From positions 1-12,903 of the forward strand of contig JAATVK010000171.1 of NCBI GenBank assembly GCA_014523485.1: DNA of 12,903 nucleotides. Reading direction: 5' to 3'. The notes below the pieces were generated by a model that saw only the letters and a program-made list of their open reading frames with translations, did not search any database and was not told the DNA's origin. Positions within the stretch are counted from its first letter, which is position 1. Each line of letters opens with the position of its first letter. Positions 1 to 6,453 of the stretch are shown piece after piece. This DNA is from Nitrososphaerales archaeon TH5894. Lineage in GTDB: Archaea; Thermoproteota; Nitrososphaeria; Nitrososphaerales; Nitrososphaeraceae. Made by a program: the position numbers and the translations under genes.

Positions 1-765
1 ACAATGTCTTACAACAACATAGTAGGGTCTAATTACGAAGGGTTTGATACAGATGAGATTGAAATCTCTCCTAATCTCATTGGTATCTATTTCACTAATA
101 ATGCCCAGGCTACTATTACTCATAATGAAGTTAGTGGAAATATCTGTATCCTTCCTGATGACATTTGTGGCCCAGATTGGTTTAATCAATTTCAAGCAGC
201 AGGAATAGGTTTTTGTAATAAATCATTCTTATCTTCAACTTCAGATAACTCGGCCATAAATATACAACAGGAAAATCAGAATGAGAGATGTACATACATT
301 AATGGAACATTTCCAGATCCTTTCTTTCCTTCCGAAATAGACGTACAAGAGGAAAATTCAAATGAAATTGGTTCATCTATTCCTATTCACACAATTATTC
401 CTTTAGATACAAATGTTGCGGTTAATGCTGGTGTAGATTCTATAGTTTCCAATAACGATGTATCAAATAATGATGTCGGTATTAGTGTTACTGGAGAACA
501 AAGTGAATGTTGTATAATTGATCACAACAAACTAACAGACAACCGTTTCTTTGGAGTTGTGGTAGCAGATAGTGAACATAGAATTTCTAATACCAAAATC
601 TTTGGAGGAAAGGTTGGAGCAGCAGCAATAGCCACTTTTGCTAATACTACTACCACACTAGATCATGTCAAGATTGTTGATGCAGAAATTCCTCTGCAAG
701 CACTTTCATCTCATGGGTTTACTGCAGCAGTAAATGTAGTTTCTCAATATTTCTTCGCACCTTGA
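1..765 (+). CDS. Right-handed beta-helix (PbH1/NosD-like) repeat protein, 3' part
   Basis: The reading frame is open from the left edge, so the first ATG (position 4) is probably internal and the true start lies outside. The visible 254 codons show short strand-turn units with Asn/Asp-rich turns typical of parallel beta-helix repeats: ITHNEVSGN near residue 38, IVSNNDVSNNDVGISV near 148 and CCIIDHNKLTDNRFFGVVV near 168. Such proteins are usually exported and act as surface adhesins, carbohydrate-binding or carbohydrate-cleaving proteins, or periplasmic NosD-like factors. No catalytic residues can be assigned here. The C-terminus (QYFFAP) ends without an anchor or sorting helix. A T-rich run follows the stop. 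Fold is fairly secure; substrate and function are unknown. Confidence 0.75.
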   Translation, partial: TMSYNNIVGSNYEGFDTDEIEISPNLIGIYFTNNAQATITHNEVSGNICILPDDICGPDWFNQFQAAGIGFCNKSFLSSTSDNSAINIQQENQNERCTYINGTFPDPFFPSEIDVQEENSNEIGSSIPIHTIIPLDTNVAVNAGVDSIVSNNDVSNNDVGISVTGEQSECCIIDHNKLTDNRFFGVVVADSEHRISNTKIFGGKVGAAAIATFANTTTTLDHVKIVDAEIPLQALSSHGFTAAVNVVSQYFFAP

Positions 766-780
766 TTGATAATACCTCAA

Positions 781-812
781 TTTTTATATTTTTTCTCTAT
801 TTTTTTAATTTG
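781..812 (+). terminator. T-rich transcription terminator
   Basis: An almost uninterrupted T-rich run starts 15 nt after the beta-helix gene's stop codon. Archaeal RNA polymerase terminates at such oligo-T tracts without needing a hairpin. The assignment rests on base composition and position only. Confidence 0.4.
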
Positions 813-914
813 AATACAAAAAATTTTATTAACATTTTCTTTTATTAAATTTAATTTCATAATAGATTCAGAACGATTAAAAAAAGAAAAATAAAGGTCA
901 AAAATGACCCCAAG

Positions 915-1035
915 ACCACCGAACCCGAGATTAAGTTATTATGTCTAGTAACAAAATAATGAATGTTAGAGTGAACTAAACTTCATTCAACACCCTAACA
1001 AGTTTCTGTATTATTTTATTAATAAAAATTAGCAA
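915..1035 (+). repeat. Structured ~120-bp intergenic repeat, copy 1
   Basis: This copy shares two conserved blocks with 6523-6640. The 5' block (915-958) starts ACCACCGAACCCGAGA and matches copy 2 at 42 of 44 positions. The 3' block (1003-1035, ending AAAAATTAGCAA) matches at 30 of 33. The middle is not conserved in sequence. A hairpin with a 7-bp stem, GTTATTA 935-941 with TAGTAAC 946-952 (one G-U in RNA), lies at the end of the 5' block. A second stem, 964-973 with 991-1000 (nine of ten pairs), lies in the divergent middle. The repeat sits between the beta-helix gene and a decayed ORF that starts 12 nt after it. It could be a small RNA, a 5' leader or a miniature mobile element; no terminal inverted repeats or target duplications are visible. 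Confidence 0.75.
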
Positions 1036-1046
1036 CTAAAAAAAAC

Positions 1047-1279
1047 ATGGAAATAAATGAATGTGTTCTTGGAGTGGCTCTTGCAAACAATGGTTTAGAT
1101 ATTTATGGAGTAGATGATGAGTGTTGAGAAGCTAACAAGAAAATCGAAACAAAGTTGAAGAACTACGAAAAATCAGGTTCCAGCATTCCAAGAACTGTCA
1201 AATACCTTTGGATAAATGTGATGTGGCAAAAGAGTATGACCTACTTATAGATATACTAGAATGGGTTTTGGAAAGTTAA
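1047..1279 (+). pseudogene. Decayed small protein gene (in-frame stop plus frameshift)
   Basis: From the ATG at 1047, 26 codons (MEINECVLGVALANNGLDIY and on) lead to an in-frame TGA at 1125-1127. The frame then continues as EANKKIETKLKNYEK. Near the A-run at 1168-1172 the coding-like signal moves to another frame and reads IPLDKCDVAKEYDLLIDILE followed by WVLES, ending at TAA 1277-1279. Restoring one A in that run and reading the TGA as a sense codon would give a plausible soluble protein of about 80 residues. The family is not recognised. It begins directly after repeat copy 1. Sequencing error cannot be excluded, but two independent lesions favour decay. The reconstruction is an inference from frame continuity and protein-like composition. 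Confidence 0.5.
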
Positions 1280-1399
1280 AAAGTTTTAACAGTGTATCTT
1301 TAGTTTATGTACTTAATTACCATAACTTAGGCTCTTATTTTTGCACCGCTATTCATATTATTCTTTATATTCCTTACGTGGAAAATTTTGTTTGCATAC

Positions 1400-1585
1400 C
1401 TAATTTTCTATATTCTTATTTTTCTTACTACTTACTATTATTGGAAAACCAAAAAGTAAAAGTAGTAAACTAATCATTGGAACAAATATTCGAATAGAAT
1501 TCTCGGTTATAGTTATAATTAATGGAATTACTAACATGACAGCACCTCTAAAAGGTGACCAAACATCCTTTCGATAGAAATCCAT
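1400..1585 (-). CDS. Small two-helix membrane protein, unknown function
   Basis: The 61-residue product begins MDFYRKDVWSPFRG, a charged/aromatic N-terminus. Two hydrophobic segments follow at about residues 15-28 and 32-52, separated by a short loop with Glu, Asn and Arg. It ends in a basic tail, SSKKNKNIEN. This order, a soluble head, helical hairpin and positive tail, is typical of small integral membrane proteins and is more protein-like than the overlapping plus-strand frame (1261-1473). An upstream in-frame TAG shortly before the ATG fixes the start. It is divergent from the gene at 1631, with about 45 bp of shared promoter. No family or function is recognised, and it could still be a chance ORF. 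Confidence 0.5.
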   Translation of the reverse strand: MDFYRKDVWSPFRGAVMLVIPLIITITENSIRIFVPMISLLLLLFGFPIIVSSKKNKNIEN

Positions 1586-1630
1586 TATACATAGCTTCTA
1601 AATAGTTTGTTTGTACTTATTATTGGCAAT

Positions 1631-2065
1631 ATGGCTAAACAACAACTATTAAATCAAGAATCACCTGTTTCTGAGGTTCTAAATAGATATAAAAAGGAAT
1701 TAACAAAGAACATAGAGCGACAAATCCCAGTTCCCACTTTTAGTATTAGTAGTGAAGAGTCAAAACAAGAAGCATCCATTTCTCAAATAATACGGACGTA
1801 TGGAAAACATTTTAAGCAGATTAGAAAGCGATATACCGACGGACTTGGCGGAAGATGTGTTATGGGTCTCATTATGTCTTATTATGGTTGGGATGGCAAC
1901 TGTATCACTAATGCTGAAAGAAGATTATATGCTGCATTAGTCGCATTGCAACGGGCCGGTATAAGTAAAGAATTACTGATAGAGTTGAATGATTCTGGTG
2001 CGACATTCGACGATATAGCTGATTATCTGGACAAAAATTGTGGATTGGCAAGTAACAAAAGGTAA
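1631..2065 (+). CDS. Conserved-looking hypothetical protein with GGRCVMGLIMSYYGWDG motif
   Basis: The chosen ATG gives 144 residues. An in-frame TTG 24 nt upstream is possible, but a TATA-like CTAAATAG at about 1598-1605 lies ~30 nt before the ATG and favours a nearly leaderless mRNA from it. Residues 1-60 are polar and probably helical. Residues 72-89 carry GLGGRCVMGLIMSYYGWDG. Residues 97-135 form helices ending LNDSGATFDDIADYLDKN. The arrangement 'RC-x-G-x-L ... LND-x-G-x-T-F-x-x-I-A-D' resembles small bacterial and phage proteins of the DUF6197 type. That resemblance is by eye and is not a firm assignment. There is no signal peptide or membrane segment, so it is probably cytosolic. The function is unknown. 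Confidence 0.75.
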   Translation: MAKQQLLNQESPVSEVLNRYKKELTKNIERQIPVPTFSISSEESKQEASISQIIRTYGKHFKQIRKRYTDGLGGRCVMGLIMSYYGWDGNCITNAERRLYAALVALQRAGISKELLIELNDSGATFDDIADYLDKNCGLASNKR

Positions 2066-2327
2066 TCATCGAACTTATCAAATGGCGGTCTTGGATGAGT
2101 GTGAAATTTTCAGACATTCCATCAAATCCAAAACTCTAGAAAAAGCTAAATGTATCTTCGATTACAGCATACAATATAACAGAATCATTCGTCTTATTTA
2201 ATGAGGATTGTTTAAAGCAATTTCGCATGAACAACAAATACTTATTGTATCATTCTGGTTAATGCTTGAAATATACCAAATTTTGCATTATATCCAAAAA
2301 ATATGTAAGCCATGGATATTTGAAGGT

Positions 2328-2344
2328 TAAATAAAATTATAAAA
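2328..2344 (+). promoter_or_regulatory. TATA-box region of the Excalibur protein gene
   Basis: An A/T-only stretch (TTAAATAAAATTATAAA) is centred about 25 nt before the ATG at 2358. This is the archaeal spacing for a leaderless transcript. Confidence 0.45.
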
Positions 2345-2357
2345 CTACAATTTTATA

Positions 2358-2621
2358 ATGACAAAAATGAAACCAAGGATAGCCACCTCAATATTGACAA
2401 TCATTATGTTAGCTAATCTACAACTCATTTTCTTGTCTAGTATACAAACAAGTTCTGAACAAGATAATTCCGATTGTGATTCTTCTTATCCTGATGCTTG
2501 TATATCATCTCCTCCGCCAAACCTTAATTGTAAGGATATTTCAGACAAGGATTTTGAAGCTTTACCTCCTGACCCTCATGGATTAGACCGAGATGAAGAT
2601 GGTATAAGTTGTGAATCATAA
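2358..2621 (+). CDS. Secreted Excalibur-type calcium-binding peptide
   Basis: The 87-residue protein starts with a signal peptide: basic MTKMKPR and then a hydrophobic core to about residue 28. A short low-complexity linker contains C40 and C48. The C-terminal 30 residues read NLNCKDISDKDFEALPPDPH, then GLDRDEDGISCES. The final D-x-D-x-D-G-x-x-C-E (D77 to E86) is the hallmark of the Excalibur domain, an extracellular EF-hand-like calcium loop. C58 and C85 would form its disulfide. In other genomes this domain is often fused to nucleases or other surface enzymes; here it stands alone, so it may be a small cell-surface or secreted binding module. The gene is monocistronic with its own promoter. 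Confidence 0.82.
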   Translation: MTKMKPRIATSILTIIMLANLQLIFLSSIQTSSEQDNSDCDSSYPDACISSPPPNLNCKDISDKDFEALPPDPHGLDRDEDGISCES

Positions 2622-2677
2622 ACCAGAAATTGAAGATATAAATTCAAAGATATAATTCAATCAATCATAAAATTCTT

Positions 2678-2691
2678 ATTTTATAATATAT
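2678..2691 (+). promoter_or_regulatory. TATA box of the PIN-domain gene
   Basis: The motif TTTTATAATATA is centred ~21 nt before the TTG at 2705 and ~33 nt before the in-frame ATG at 2717. The first spacing fits a leaderless transcript starting at or close to the TTG. Confidence 0.4.
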
Positions 2692-2704
2692 TGAAATGAT
2701 TTAA

Positions 2705-3220
2705 TTGTATGAAATAATGCTTGATACTAATACTTTAAATTTTATTTATGATAACAAAATACGATTAGTATCAAAACTTAAGAATTTTTCTAAAAAGCAG
2801 ATTCATTTGTATATTACAACTGTACAACAAGATGAAATCAATAAAATGATGGATGATTATAAAAAAAGGTGTATAAATAAAATAATATCTATCATAGGAA
2901 TTAGAAGAGTTCTCACTTTAAGTTCAATTAAAGCTATTGATGAACCAAGTAAGTATGAATTTATTAGCTCAAATATAGGTATGTATGAATTAGTAGAGGA
3001 TGCTGATTTACCATTTTTAGCAAACCTACAAAGGTATACAGCTTCTAATCCTGTTGGTAATACTGCTGATTTAATAATTTTATATACTGCAATAAAGAAA
3101 AAAATGCATTATCTCATAACAGATAATACTTCTGATTTTGAACCTATGTTAAAAGAAATGAGCAAATTTATATCGAATTATTTACAAGTTCAAAAAAATT
3201 ATTATTTAGATTATTTATAA
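2705..3220 (+). CDS. PIN-domain protein, probable Mg2+-dependent ribonuclease
   Basis: The product is about 171 residues and starts with TTG. The ATG at 2717 would cut off beta-strand 1 (YEIMLDTN), and a TAA stops the frame just upstream of the TTG. PIN-type acidic residues appear in order: D7 in MLDTNTL, E44 in QQDEINKM, D122 in NTADLIILYTA, and D140/D144 in LITDNTSDF. Proteins of this fold cut RNA, either as VapC-type toxins or in rRNA/tRNA processing. At 171 residues it is somewhat longer than a minimal VapC. No VapB-like antitoxin ORF lies directly upstream; the preceding gene encodes a secreted peptide. It is therefore an orphan PIN protein. The domain call is firm; a toxin role is uncertain. 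Confidence 0.8.
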   Translation: MYEIMLDTNTLNFIYDNKIRLVSKLKNFSKKQIHLYITTVQQDEINKMMDDYKKRCINKIISIIGIRRVLTLSSIKAIDEPSKYEFISSNIGMYELVEDADLPFLANLQRYTASNPVGNTADLIILYTAIKKKMHYLITDNTSDFEPMLKEMSKFISNYLQVQKNYYLDYL

Positions 3221-3244
3221 TTAAATTTAAAAAAAATTTGATGT

Positions 3245-3307
3245 ATTTAACTCATAATCTCATACCGTATCTTTACAGAGTTAGATTATAAGATAATGAA
3301 GTTAAAT
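3245..3307. repeat. Imperfect ~20-bp inverted repeat (stem-loop)
   Basis: The left arm at 3245-3264 (ATTTAACTCATAATCTCATA) is complementary to the right arm at 3287-3307 at 18 of 20 positions, with one single-base bulge and a 22-nt spacer. It lies 25 nt after the PIN gene's stop. It could be a 3' UTR stem-loop, a terminator or an operator. Confidence 0.6.
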
Positions 3308-3402
3308 TTGTTATTGTATGTAAGTGATAAAGTTGATTATTTTAGGACATATAGAAGAATGATTCTATCTTTATTTTTCATATCCTTTATTTGGACAATA
3401 GC

Positions 3403-3414
3403 TTAAAATAAGTA
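3403..3414 (+). promoter_or_regulatory. TATA-like box of the winged-helix gene
   Basis: CTTAAAATAAG is centred about 26 nt before the ATG at 3434. A second A/T motif at 3421-3429 is too close to the start to serve. Confidence 0.35.
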
Positions 3415-3433
3415 GTTCAGGTATATATTCTTC

Positions 3434-3694
3434 ATGAATTATCGAAGCAGCACAGAAATAATATCAATGATACTAGATGCAGCAAATGGTGGAGCTACCA
3501 AGACAAAAATTATGTATAAAGCTATGCTTAGTTATAACCAATTAAAGGAATACCTTTCTGTATTGATAAAAAACAATCTCATGGAGTATCGTGATGGAAA
3601 TAAAACATTCAAGACTACAGAAAAGGGATTAAATTTATTAAAAATATATAATGAAATGACAGAATTGTTACCTATTACTCCTACAACCAATTAA
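3434..3694 (+). CDS. Small winged-helix transcriptional regulator (HTH_45 type)
   Basis: The 86-residue protein is essentially one winged helix-turn-helix domain. Helix 1 is at residues 5-17 (SSTEIISMILDAA). Helices 2 and 3 contain TKTKIMYKAMLSYNQLKEYL (22-41), the recognition region. Helix 3 ends LSVLIKNNLMEY. The beta wing is DGNKTFKTTEKG (54-65), followed by a C-terminal helix LNLLKIYNEM. The signature 'GGATKTKIMYKA-LSY-QLKEYL' is that of the winged-helix family PF14947, strongly expanded in soil Thaumarchaeota. No ligand or sensor domain is present, so it probably acts as a DNA-binding dimer. The gene stands alone between a PIN gene and a gene-poor stretch; its target is not evident. Confidence 0.88.
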   Translation: MNYRSSTEIISMILDAANGGATKTKIMYKAMLSYNQLKEYLSVLIKNNLMEYRDGNKTFKTTEKGLNLLKIYNEMTELLPITPTTN

Positions 3695-4185
3695 TTTTAT
3701 TTTTCTACTATGTTAAATTATCTCTATATGTAATATGTTGTATAGTTACTATGAATAGTAATAAATATATTTTTATAAAAACAAATTAGTATTAAATCAT
3801 AATGTTTAGCAAGCATATAATTTTTGTAGTTGTATCAATCTTTGTTATTGTTTTTATTTGAAGTACACCTTCCATATTTGATATATTGAAGGAAATTGAA
3901 ATAAAGTATCTATTTCATAAAAGAACAAAAGGCAATATTGTAAATTGTAGCTAAATAGAATTTGACACTAATACAAGAGGAACGGCTGAGTTTATCAATT
4001 GTTCTTAAATAGCACATTGCATTGTCCAAATTCTAGTGATTTTAATCAGGGTTAATACAGTCAAAAAAAAGTTGTATAAAAATTCTGTTCGTAACTTTGA
4101 AAAGTGGAACATCCTCATGTTTTTATGTGTTTTATTCATTCTAGGAATGAATATTCTATTGCTTGTTAACTTCTTGTTATAAAAC
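3695..4185. other. Gene-poor 490-bp stretch with a possible ORF remnant
   Basis: No intact gene is visible. A T-rich run just after the regulator (3697-3707) may end its transcript. From ATG 3802, a hydrophobic 19-codon segment (MFSKHIIFVVVSIFVIVFI) stops at TGA 3859. The same frame then reads SIFDILKEIEIKYLF and later FDTNTRGTAEFINCS, broken by TAA at 3952 and 4006. This could be the remains of a membrane-anchored or secreted small protein, or chance. The rest is AT-rich without recognisable structure. Confidence 0.3.
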
Positions 4186-5553
4186 TTATTTATCGCTGCT
4201 TTGAGCTTTTGCTTTCTTAACTTCTGTTAATACCTTTTCTAAATACTGTTCGATCTCGACTTCTGTAAGTGATGGTGAAAACCCAGATTCTTTAGCCATG
4301 TTTATTTTTTGTTTTTTAGCTACTTCTATTACCTTTGATTTTATCTCCTGTTCCATGTATGCTTTTCCGATACTATCTAAAAATTTAGATTCTCTTAAAA
4401 CAGATTCTCTTATTGTTCTTCGTAAATTGACATCATTTGATAGGGAGATTGCTGAATAATACAGACCTACTAGAATCAAATATGAAGATAAACCCACAGC
4501 TGAAACACTCGAAAGTCCAAATGGCGGATATGGAGTAGCAATTAGGCTAATAGCCTGGTCTGATACAAATAATAATATAAAACCGATAGCAGTGATGACT
4601 AAATACCGCCTAACAACATTTGATTTGTTGATTGTTCTAGCTGTTGTCCAAAACCCAATACCGAACAATACGCCACCCACTGCTTTACTTATAGGAAATA
4701 TTATTGAAAGCAGGACTCCGAAGAAAACTGGGCTGACTTGCATAAATGGGTCGAATATGTTTAGAAGAAAAGTAGCAAATTGACTAAGAAAATATACCAA
4801 AGGTAGGCTGATAATTATCCAATATTTGGTCTTTCCTAATTTTTGGGAATAGTGATATAAAAACATAGCAGTAGCGACCCACATTAGAATAAATGATAAA
4901 ATTGAAGATATGACATACCCATTATAGAGATAAAAAGAGGGTGATTCAGGACCATAAAAATAAGGGAAACTACCATAATGAAATTGAATTATATTTGGAA
5001 GCTTCAACATTATATCAGATACAAATACCAATGAAAAAACAGCACTTAATACAAACACACTTGCTGACAACGAGTAAAGTAAGACAACAAAAGACTTACT
5101 AGACATAAACCATGAAAAAAAATGTTTTGAAAGGATTGCTAAGGTTACAATAGATAATCCATAACTAAAAATTATAATAATAGTCAACGTAATGATATGG
5201 TAATTTGAATTTGCTAATATCTCTAAAATGACCACTATTAAAAATACAGATATGCTATATTGAAATATTCTGAAAATTTTACTTAAATTCGAAAGCATAC
5301 TTTTCCGATTGATATCTTCAATCCTCTTGTTAGTATATTCTAGGATTAGGTATTGCCCAACTATATATGTGATCACTATAATAGTAAATATACTAATCAA
5401 GAGACTCCCTTGTGCGTTGCTAGATATGAAGTTAGAAATTCTACCAAGAGATGTATCTATTAAAAGAGCGATAGTGAGAATGCAAGTAATAACAAAAATT
5501 ATCCTACTGGAAGTTATATAAGAATAAAAATTAATTTTTTTTGTAATTTTCAT
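4186..5553 (-). CDS. Polytopic membrane protein with cytoplasmic helical tail, unknown function
   Basis: The 455-residue protein has a short basic N-terminus (MKITKKINFY) and about ten hydrophobic segments, near residues 15-33, 50-70, 97-115, 118-141, 154-180, 210-234, 244-266, 276-302, 316-338 and 348-371. A charged, helical C-terminal tail of about 85 residues follows, with NDVNLRRTIRESVLRESKFL and EVEIEQYLEKVLTEVKKAKA. The region GIGFWTTARTINKSNVVRRY and the following TM pair, with PYPPFG between them, look family-specific. I recall similar multi-copy proteins in Nitrososphaera-type genomes, but no characterised member. The layout resembles a membrane sensor lacking an output kinase domain. 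A TATAAAT motif ~36 nt upstream suggests a leader of about 10 nt. It is divergent from the gene at 5734. Confidence 0.82.
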   Translation of the reverse strand: MKITKKINFYSYITSSRIIFVITCILTIALLIDTSLGRISNFISSNAQGSLLISIFTIIVITYIVGQYLILEYTNKRIEDINRKSMLSNLSKIFRIFQYSISVFLIVVILEILANSNYHIITLTIIIIFSYGLSIVTLAILSKHFFSWFMSSKSFVVLLYSLSASVFVLSAVFSLVFVSDIMLKLPNIIQFHYGSFPYFYGPESPSFYLYNGYVISSILSFILMWVATAMFLYHYSQKLGKTKYWIIISLPLVYFLSQFATFLLNIFDPFMQVSPVFFGVLLSIIFPISKAVGGVLFGIGFWTTARTINKSNVVRRYLVITAIGFILLFVSDQAISLIATPYPPFGLSSVSAVGLSSYLILVGLYYSAISLSNDVNLRRTIRESVLRESKFLDSIGKAYMEQEIKSKVIEVAKKQKINMAKESGFSPSLTEVEIEQYLEKVLTEVKKAKAQSSDK

Positions 5554-5584
5554 ACCATAATGTATAGTACCTCTTAAAATAATT

Positions 5585-5592
5585 ATTTATAA
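5585..5592 (-). promoter_or_regulatory. TATA box of the polytopic membrane protein gene
   Basis: On the minus strand this reads TTATAAAT, about 36 nt upstream of the ATG at 5553, implying a 5' leader of about 10 nt. Confidence 0.5.
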
Positions 5593-5702
5593 GCATATAT
5601 TATCTTGGTCATATAGTTATCTTTTTAAGTTGTATTATTACAGATTATCTGTCTAAAAATACAAAATTTATTTTTATATACTAGCTAAAGTTGATAGAAC
5701 TT

Positions 5703-5710
5703 TTTATATC
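5703..5710 (+). promoter_or_regulatory. TATA box of the secreted Trp-rich protein gene
   Basis: TTTATATC is centred ~28 nt before the ATG at 5734. This favours that start, with no or almost no leader, over the in-frame ATG at 5752. Confidence 0.5.
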
Positions 5711-5733
5711 TTCTGGGATAATAGCCTATACTA

Positions 5734-6453
5734 ATGATAGAATGGAGTAAGATGAATGTATCTTCACCAATCCTTATATCATTTTCTTTAATTTCAATTT
5801 TTGTGTTAGCAGTAGTTTCTTTTGCACTTGCTAATAGTAGTGCTAGTAATTTGACAATTTTTACACCTGATTCTAGTCCTTATGGCTTGACTTTTGGAGA
5901 GTGGACTAGTAAATGGTGGCAATGGTTTGTATCGATGCCAAATGATAATAATCATCCACTGAATGATGCTAAAGGATGCCCCAGTACAAATCAGGCGGGA
6001 CCTGTTTGGTTTTTGGCTGGTTCAATAACTGGGTATGCAGAACGAACATGTACTATTCCTCAAGGAAAGGCTATTTTGCAACCTACATTAATGCAAGAAT
6101 GTTCAACTGCAGAGCAATCAACGTTAAAGACAGAATCTGAATTGCGAGCTTGTGCCGTATCCAGTGCAAGCCATTTTAGAAACATTGAAGTTACTATAGA
6201 TGGTGTTAGTTTAAAAGATATGCAAAAATATAATGCAGTCTCTCCATTATTTAATGTGACCTTTCCAGACAACCCAATTGTGGCTGCTACTCCAGGCCCA
6301 AGCCAGGCAGTGGCAGCGGGAAACTGGGTTTTTTTGGGTCCTCTATCTGTGGGTCCTCATGAAATACATCGCAAAGGTGAGAGTATAGATTTTACAGGTG
6401 CAGCAACACAAAATTTTGCTCAAGATATAACCTATCATATAACAGTAAAGTAA
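5734..6453 (+). CDS. Secreted protein with GEWTSKWWQWFVSMP signature, unknown function
   Basis: The 239-residue protein has an N-terminal signal or anchor segment (about residues 12-34, ILISFSLISIFVLAVVSFAL). The mature part begins near residue 35. A striking block at 50-68 reads YGLTFGEWTSKWWQWFVSMP. It is followed by CPSTNQAGPVWFLAGSITG (82-100), RTCTIPQGKAILQP (104-117) and QECS (121-124). Cys residues at 82, 106, 123 and 140 can form disulfides outside the cell. The combination 'GEW-xx-WW-x-W', 'GPVWFLAG' and 'RTC-xx-P-x-GKAI' matches a family of exported proteins that I recognise from soil bacteria and Thaumarchaeota, without known function. The C-terminal half is beta-rich (LGPLSVGPHEIHRKGE, ITYHITVK). 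Repeat copy 2 lies 70 nt after its stop. Confidence 0.82.
   Translation: MIEWSKMNVSSPILISFSLISIFVLAVVSFALANSSASNLTIFTPDSSPYGLTFGEWTSKWWQWFVSMPNDNNHPLNDAKGCPSTNQAGPVWFLAGSITGYAERTCTIPQGKAILQPTLMQECSTAEQSTLKTESELRACAVSSASHFRNIEVTIDGVSLKDMQKYNAVSPLFNVTFPDNPIVAATPGPSQAVAAGNWVFLGPLSVGPHEIHRKGESIDFTGAATQNFAQDITYHITVK

Noticed and set aside
896..909. Hairpin GGTCA-AAAA-TGACC just before repeat copy 1
   Set aside because: Five base pairs only and absent before copy 2, so not part of the repeat. Too short to call.
915..1035. CRISPR array or IS end as explanation of the repeat
   Set aside because: Only two distant copies, no spacer series, no terminal inverted repeats, no transposase gene and no target-site duplication seen.
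1261..1473. Plus-strand 70-codon frame after the decayed gene
   Set aside because: It overlaps the end of the decayed gene and the more protein-like minus-strand membrane peptide. Tyr/Leu/Phe-rich composition without pattern, no promoter spacing.
2082..2201. 39-aa frame MAVLDECEIFRHSIKSKTLE..., also open upstream into the end of the 144-aa gene
   Set aside because: Composition is somewhat protein-like, and a frameshifted extension of the preceding gene is conceivable. There is no TATA, and the preceding gene already ends plausibly. Kept only as a note.
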